Shown here in pieces: positions 60,634 through 64,000 of a stretch of 64,000 nucleotides of DNA; positions within the stretch are counted from its first letter, which is position 1; each line of letters begins with the position of its first letter. The stretch is from contig NZ_FOJJ01000012.1 of the NCBI RefSeq assembly GCF_900111775.1, positions 62,001 through 126,000 of the forward strand, written 5' to 3'. The notes beneath the pieces are model-generated. The model was not told where the DNA came from. It searched no databases and saw only the letters and a list, made by a program, of their open reading frames with translations. The DNA is from Desulfuromonas acetexigens (GTDB lineage: Bacteria > Desulfobacterota > Desulfuromonadia > Desulfuromonadales > Trichloromonadaceae). The translations under genes and the position numbers were made by a program.

Positions 60634-62313
60634 ATGAGCAACGAAGTCAACAAAGTCATCTATTCGATGATCCGGGTCAGCAAGTTCTATGACAAGAAAC
60701 CGGTTCTCAAGGATATTTCTCTCTCTTATTTTTACGGGGCCAAAATCGGCGTCCTCGGTCTGAACGGTTCGGGCAAGAGTTCGCTGCTGCGCATCCTCGC
60801 CGGGGTCGATAAGGAATTCAATGGCGAGACGATCCTTTCCCCCGGCTACACCGTCGGTTATCTGGAGCAGGAACCGCTGGTGAACGAGGAACGGACGGTG
60901 CGGGAGGTGGTCGAGGAAGGGGTGCAGGAGACCGTCGATCTGCTCAAAGAGTTTGAGGAGATCAATCTCAAATTCGCCGAGCCGATGGACGATGACGCCA
61001 TGAACAAGCTCATCGAGCGTCAGGGGGTGGTGCAGGAGCGCCTCGACAATCTCGATGCCTGGGATCTCGACAGCCGACTGGAGATGGCTATGGACGCCCT
61101 GCGCTGTCCCCCGGCCGACACCCCGGTCAAAATTCTCTCCGGCGGCGAGAAGCGCCGCGTCGCCCTCTGTCGCCTGCTCTTGCAGAAGCCGGACATCCTG
61201 CTCCTTGACGAGCCGACCAACCATCTCGACGCCGAAAGCGTCGCCTGGCTGGAACATCACCTCCAGCGCTATCCCGGCACCATCATCGCCGTCACCCATG
61301 ACCGTTACTTTCTCGACAACGTGGCGGGCTGGATTCTCGAACTCGATCGCGGTGAGGGGATTCCCTGGAAGGGGAACTATTCGTCCTGGCTGGAGCAGAA
61401 GGAAGAGCGTCTGCGTCGCGAGGAAAGGTCCGAGTCGAACCGGCAGAAGACCCTGGAGCGGGAGCTGGAGTGGATCCGCATGTCGCCCAAGGGGCGCCAC
61501 GCCAAGAGCCAGGCGCGTATCACCGCTTATGAAAAGCTCCTCGGCCAGGAGGCGGAGAAGCGCGAAAAGGATCTCGAACTTTACATCCCGCCGGGACCGC
61601 GTCTGGGCGATGTGGTCATCGAGGCAACGGATGTGAGCAAGGCCTACGGCGACCGCCTGCTGGTCGAAGGGCTGAACTTCCGGCTGCCGCCGGGCGGCAT
61701 CGTCGGTGTCATCGGTCCCAACGGCGCCGGCAAGTCGACCCTCTTTCGGATGATCTGCGGTCAGGAGCAGCCCGACGCCGGGACCATCCGCATCGGCGAC
61801 ACGGTGCAGCTGGCCTATGTCGATCAGAACCGCACCCTCGACTCGGAAAAATCGATCTGGGAAGAAATCACTGGCGGGCAGGAACAGCTCCAGCTTGGCA
61901 AGCAGCTGGTCAATTCCCGTGCCTATGTGTCCCGTTTCAACTTTTCCGGTACCGAGCAGCAGAAGAAGGTCGGCACCCTCTCCGGCGGTCAACGCAACCG
62001 CGTGCATCTGGCCAAGATGCTGAAAGAAGGGGCCAACGTGCTGCTCCTCGACGAGCCGACCAACGACCTCGACGTCAACACCATGCGGGCGCTGGAAGAG
62101 GCGCTGGAAAATTTCGGCGGCTGCGCCGTCGTCATCAGCCATGACCGCTGGTTTCTCGACCGCCTGGCGACCCACATCCTCGCCTTCGAGGGGGAGAGCA
62201 AGGCGATCTGGTTCGAAGGCAACTATTCCGAATACGAGGCGGACCGCAAAAAGCGCCTCGGCGCCGCCGCTGACCAGCCGCATCGTATCAAATACCGGCA
62301 TTTGACCCGCTGA
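60634..62313 (+). CDS. ettA: EttA, energy-dependent translational throttle (ABC-F)
   Basis: EttA binds the ribosomal E site and restrains the first peptide bond when ATP is low. The 559-residue protein has two ABC domains: GLNGSGKSSLLRILAGVDKE near residue 42, LSGGEKRRVALCRLLLQ and LLLDEPTNHLDAES, then GPNGAGKSTLFRMICGQEQP near 360, LSGGQRNRVHLAKMLKEG and LLLDEPTNDLDVNT. The arm AWDLDSRLEMAMDALRCPPA and the linker motif with NRQKTLERELEWIRMSPKGR are EttA hallmarks. AAGGGAGG precedes the ATG. It is a single-gene unit ended by a terminator. Confidence 0.95.
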   Translation: MSNEVNKVIYSMIRVSKFYDKKPVLKDISLSYFYGAKIGVLGLNGSGKSSLLRILAGVDKEFNGETILSPGYTVGYLEQEPLVNEERTVREVVEEGVQETVDLLKEFEEINLKFAEPMDDDAMNKLIERQGVVQERLDNLDAWDLDSRLEMAMDALRCPPADTPVKILSGGEKRRVALCRLLLQKPDILLLDEPTNHLDAESVAWLEHHLQRYPGTIIAVTHDRYFLDNVAGWILELDRGEGIPWKGNYSSWLEQKEERLRREERSESNRQKTLERELEWIRMSPKGRHAKSQARITAYEKLLGQEAEKREKDLELYIPPGPRLGDVVIEATDVSKAYGDRLLVEGLNFRLPPGGIVGVIGPNGAGKSTLFRMICGQEQPDAGTIRIGDTVQLAYVDQNRTLDSEKSIWEEITGGQEQLQLGKQLVNSRAYVSRFNFSGTEQQKKVGTLSGGQRNRVHLAKMLKEGANVLLLDEPTNDLDVNTMRALEEALENFGGCAVVISHDRWFLDRLATHILAFEGESKAIWFEGNYSEYEADRKKRLGAAADQPHRIKYRHLTR

Positions 62314-62369
62314 TTTAAGTCATTTGCCCGGTCGTCCGTAGTCGCTGGGGACGCCGGATCGTTCCACCT

Positions 62370-62402
62370 AAGGCCCGGGCTTGAGCTCGGGCCTTTTTTG
62401 GG
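62370..62402 (+). terminator. Rho-independent terminator of ettA
   Basis: AAGGCCCG (62370-62377) and CGGGCCTT (62388-62395) pair around GGCTTGAGCT and are followed by six T and GGG. Confidence 0.85.
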
Positions 62403-62560
62403 TTTTCGGCCGCGCACGCTCCGAGCTTTTAATGAGCTAAAAATTTGGCCTGATAAATGCTTCCACTGACAGGGCCATCGGCTTGGGGCGGGTTCCGTCC
62501 TTGACGGGCCGCGTGATGGCGAGCATAGTTGGAGGAAATTCATTTTTTGGGGATGTCGGG

Positions 62561-64000
62561 ATGCAGCAGGCCGAAGAGAAGACAAATACAGACACCGAAA
62601 CCAAGGTCAGCGACTGGGGATTGCCCCGGGGGTTGGGCCGTTACTCCCAGCTTTTCGCCGATCCCTTGGGGCGTTTGCGGCTGGCGGCCAAGGCCCGCTG
62701 GCTCTTTCTGGCGCTGGTGGGGGTTTACGGCCTGTGCGCTGGCGTCCTCTATTCCTTCAGCGAGTACGGTTTTTTTCTCAACGGCACGCAGATCGCGATC
62801 CTGGTTCTTTCGTCGGCCGCCATCGTTTTTTACAACGCGGTCTTTCCCCGGATCTTCCGCCACACCCGTTTTGTCGTCTCGGTGGCACCGCTACAGATCG
62901 TCCTCGATCTCTGTTTCGTCACGGTGCTGGTCTATTTCAGCGGTGGCGGCGCCAGCTGGTTCTGGCCGGTCTATCTGCTGGTCACGCTTGAAGCGGCGGT
63001 GTTGGTCGAAAAACGTCAGACCGTCTGGCGTCTCGGGGCGCTTGGCGGCACTCTTTATGGTTGTCTGCTCCTCGCTACCTATCTGCAGCTCATCCCCCAC
63101 ATCGACATGCCCTTCGTCGACCATTCCCTGCATAACGACGGACTCTATCTCGTCCTCATGTGGTGCTGGGTCAGTCTGCTCAATGCGGCGGCGGCGGTGA
63201 TCGGCGCCTATCTCATGGCAGTGCTGCGCCGCGAGAACCAGGCGGTACGCGAAAGCGGGGAACGCCTGCGCGATTTCCTCGATTCGGCCAACGATCTTAT
63301 TTTCAGCGCCGATGCATCAGGCCGGTTTCTCTATGCCAACCGGGCCTGGCGGGAGACCCTGGGCTACCGCCCGGAAGCCGAACCGGAGCTGCGCGTGCAG
63401 GAGATTCTGCTTGAGGATGACCGTCCCAAGTGTCTGACCGAACTGCAACGGGTCTTCGATTCTCAGGAAAGTCGCTATCTCGAAGGACGTTTCTCGGCCA
63501 AGGGGGGGCGGGTCATCGAGGTGGAAGGGAATGTCACCTTCAGTCGGCAAGAGGATTCCCAAGGGGCGATCTGGGCCATCTGCCGGGATGTGACGTCGCG
63601 CAAGAAGGCCCAGGAACAGCTTTATCACATGGCTCACCATGACATGCTCACCAGCTTGCCCAACCGGCTCTTTTTCATCGACCGGCTGCAGCAGGCCAAC
63701 GCCCTGGCCCGGCGGGCGAAGAAGCTGGTTGGGGTGCTCTTTCTCGATCTCGACCGCTTCAAGATCATCAACGATACCCTCGGGCATTCGGTGGGGGACA
63801 TCCTGCTGCAGGAGATCGCCGACCGTTTGCGGCTCTGCGTCCGCGAAGTCGATACGGTCGCGCGCCTGGGTGGGGACGAGTTCACCGTTATCCTCGGCAA
63901 TCTCAACACCCTGGAAGAGGCCGAGCAGGTGGCCGACAAGATTCTCAAACGGCTGGCGCAACCGCTGCAGGTGGAAGGGCACGAGCTCTTCATCACCACC
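62561..64000 (+). CDS. Membrane PAS-GGDEF diguanylate cyclase (partial)
   Basis: An open frame from ATG 62561 runs to the window edge without a stop (480 codons). About six membrane segments (residues 45-230) are followed by a PAS domain (about 240-350, with DFLDSANDLIFSADASGRFL) and a GGDEF domain starting at HMAHHDMLTSLPNRLFFIDR. The active motif LGGDEFTVIL near residue 430 is intact, with an I-site REVD five residues before it, so it likely makes cyclic di-GMP. An EAL domain may follow beyond the edge. The start lies in a gap of 250 bases after ettA with no clear promoter. Confidence 0.88.
   Translation, partial: MQQAEEKTNTDTETKVSDWGLPRGLGRYSQLFADPLGRLRLAAKARWLFLALVGVYGLCAGVLYSFSEYGFFLNGTQIAILVLSSAAIVFYNAVFPRIFRHTRFVVSVAPLQIVLDLCFVTVLVYFSGGGASWFWPVYLLVTLEAAVLVEKRQTVWRLGALGGTLYGCLLLATYLQLIPHIDMPFVDHSLHNDGLYLVLMWCWVSLLNAAAAVIGAYLMAVLRRENQAVRESGERLRDFLDSANDLIFSADASGRFLYANRAWRETLGYRPEAEPELRVQEILLEDDRPKCLTELQRVFDSQESRYLEGRFSAKGGRVIEVEGNVTFSRQEDSQGAIWAICRDVTSRKKAQEQLYHMAHHDMLTSLPNRLFFIDRLQQANALARRAKKLVGVLFLDLDRFKIINDTLGHSVGDILLQEIADRLRLCVREVDTVARLGGDEFTVILGNLNTLEEAEQVADKILKRLAQPLQVEGHELFITT

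Noticed and set aside
62403-62560. A cyclic di-GMP riboswitch before the PAS-GGDEF gene
   Set aside because: I looked for GEMM-type core sequences because these are common in this bacterial group, but the conserved blocks are missing.
62529-63200. A 223-residue plus-strand frame after ettA
   Set aside because: The overlapping frame from 62561 encodes membrane segments, PAS and GGDEF without a stop to the window edge; the 223-residue frame is out of phase and rich in Ser/Arg/Pro.

Overview
This 64 kb window looks like chromosomal DNA of an anaerobic, motile, Gram-negative deltaproteobacterium of the Desulfuromonadales (Geobacter / Desulfuromonas relatives). The evidence is high GC with strong GGC/CTG codon preference, the flhA-flhF-flhG-fliA order, a ResB/CcsB cytochrome c maturation pair, a DUF3373-type outer-membrane protein, a PsrABC-type molybdoenzyme and PilY1-type pilus genes. 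Family names come from recognised motifs and layout; no database search was run. No rRNA, tRNA, CRISPR array, transposase or prophage was seen. || Layout. 1-8531 (+) is a flagellar block: the 3' end of flhA, then flhF, flhG, fliA and a DUF2802-like gene, followed by a palindromic element and a terminator. Then come flgF-flgG behind a sigma-28-like promoter and flgA-flgH-flgI-flgJ behind a sigma-54-like promoter. 8617-13771 (-) holds ttcA, a PP2C/SpoIIE phosphatase, aconitase and a duplicated membrane protein. 14482-17638 (-) holds resB, ccsB and a TIG-domain protein. 18429-23889 (+) is an osmoprotection cluster: MarR regulator, ProV, ProW, an uncatalogued 49-residue zinc-ribbon lipoprotein, ProX, an outer-membrane porin and a small membrane protein, closed by a terminator. 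24023-25777 (+) encodes an acetyltransferase fused to a histone-deacetylase-family amidohydrolase, followed by a GAF protein, a divergent MreB-like protein (-), Rnk (+) and an MFS transporter (-). || 29815-34455 (-) is a minor-pilin operon pilV-pilW-pilX-pilY1, next to an ABC-F ATPase. 36423-38361 (+) holds asd and trmO. 38434-41423 holds a DUF362 ferredoxin, a GGDEF-PilZ protein and Hsp20. 41528-50020 (-) is a long run gatC-gatA-gatB-hepT-mntA-mtnA-glnE, in which a HEPN/MNT toxin-antitoxin pair sits between two homologous spacers. 50240 (+) is an OmpA lipoprotein. 50998-60139 (-) reads as a respiratory region: monohaem cytochrome c, DUF3373 barrel, Tat-exported molybdoenzyme PsrA with PsrB and PsrC, then MobA, MoeA and TatA, which make and export that kind of enzyme. 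60634-64000 (+) has EttA and a truncated membrane PAS-GGDEF protein. || Several short-repeat families fill the spacers: heptanucleotide tandem arrays, often directly after stop codons; a GTAGGATGCGG-type inverted repeat; a GTAGGGGCGCA-type palindrome; and one 124 bp palindromic element. The points most worth a second look are the flagellar promoter logic, the osmo-operon with its zinc-ribbon lipoprotein and porin, the GNAT-deacetylase fusion, the toxin-antitoxin insertion between duplicated spacers, a segment of foreign codon use inside the DUF3373 gene, and the heptamer arrays.
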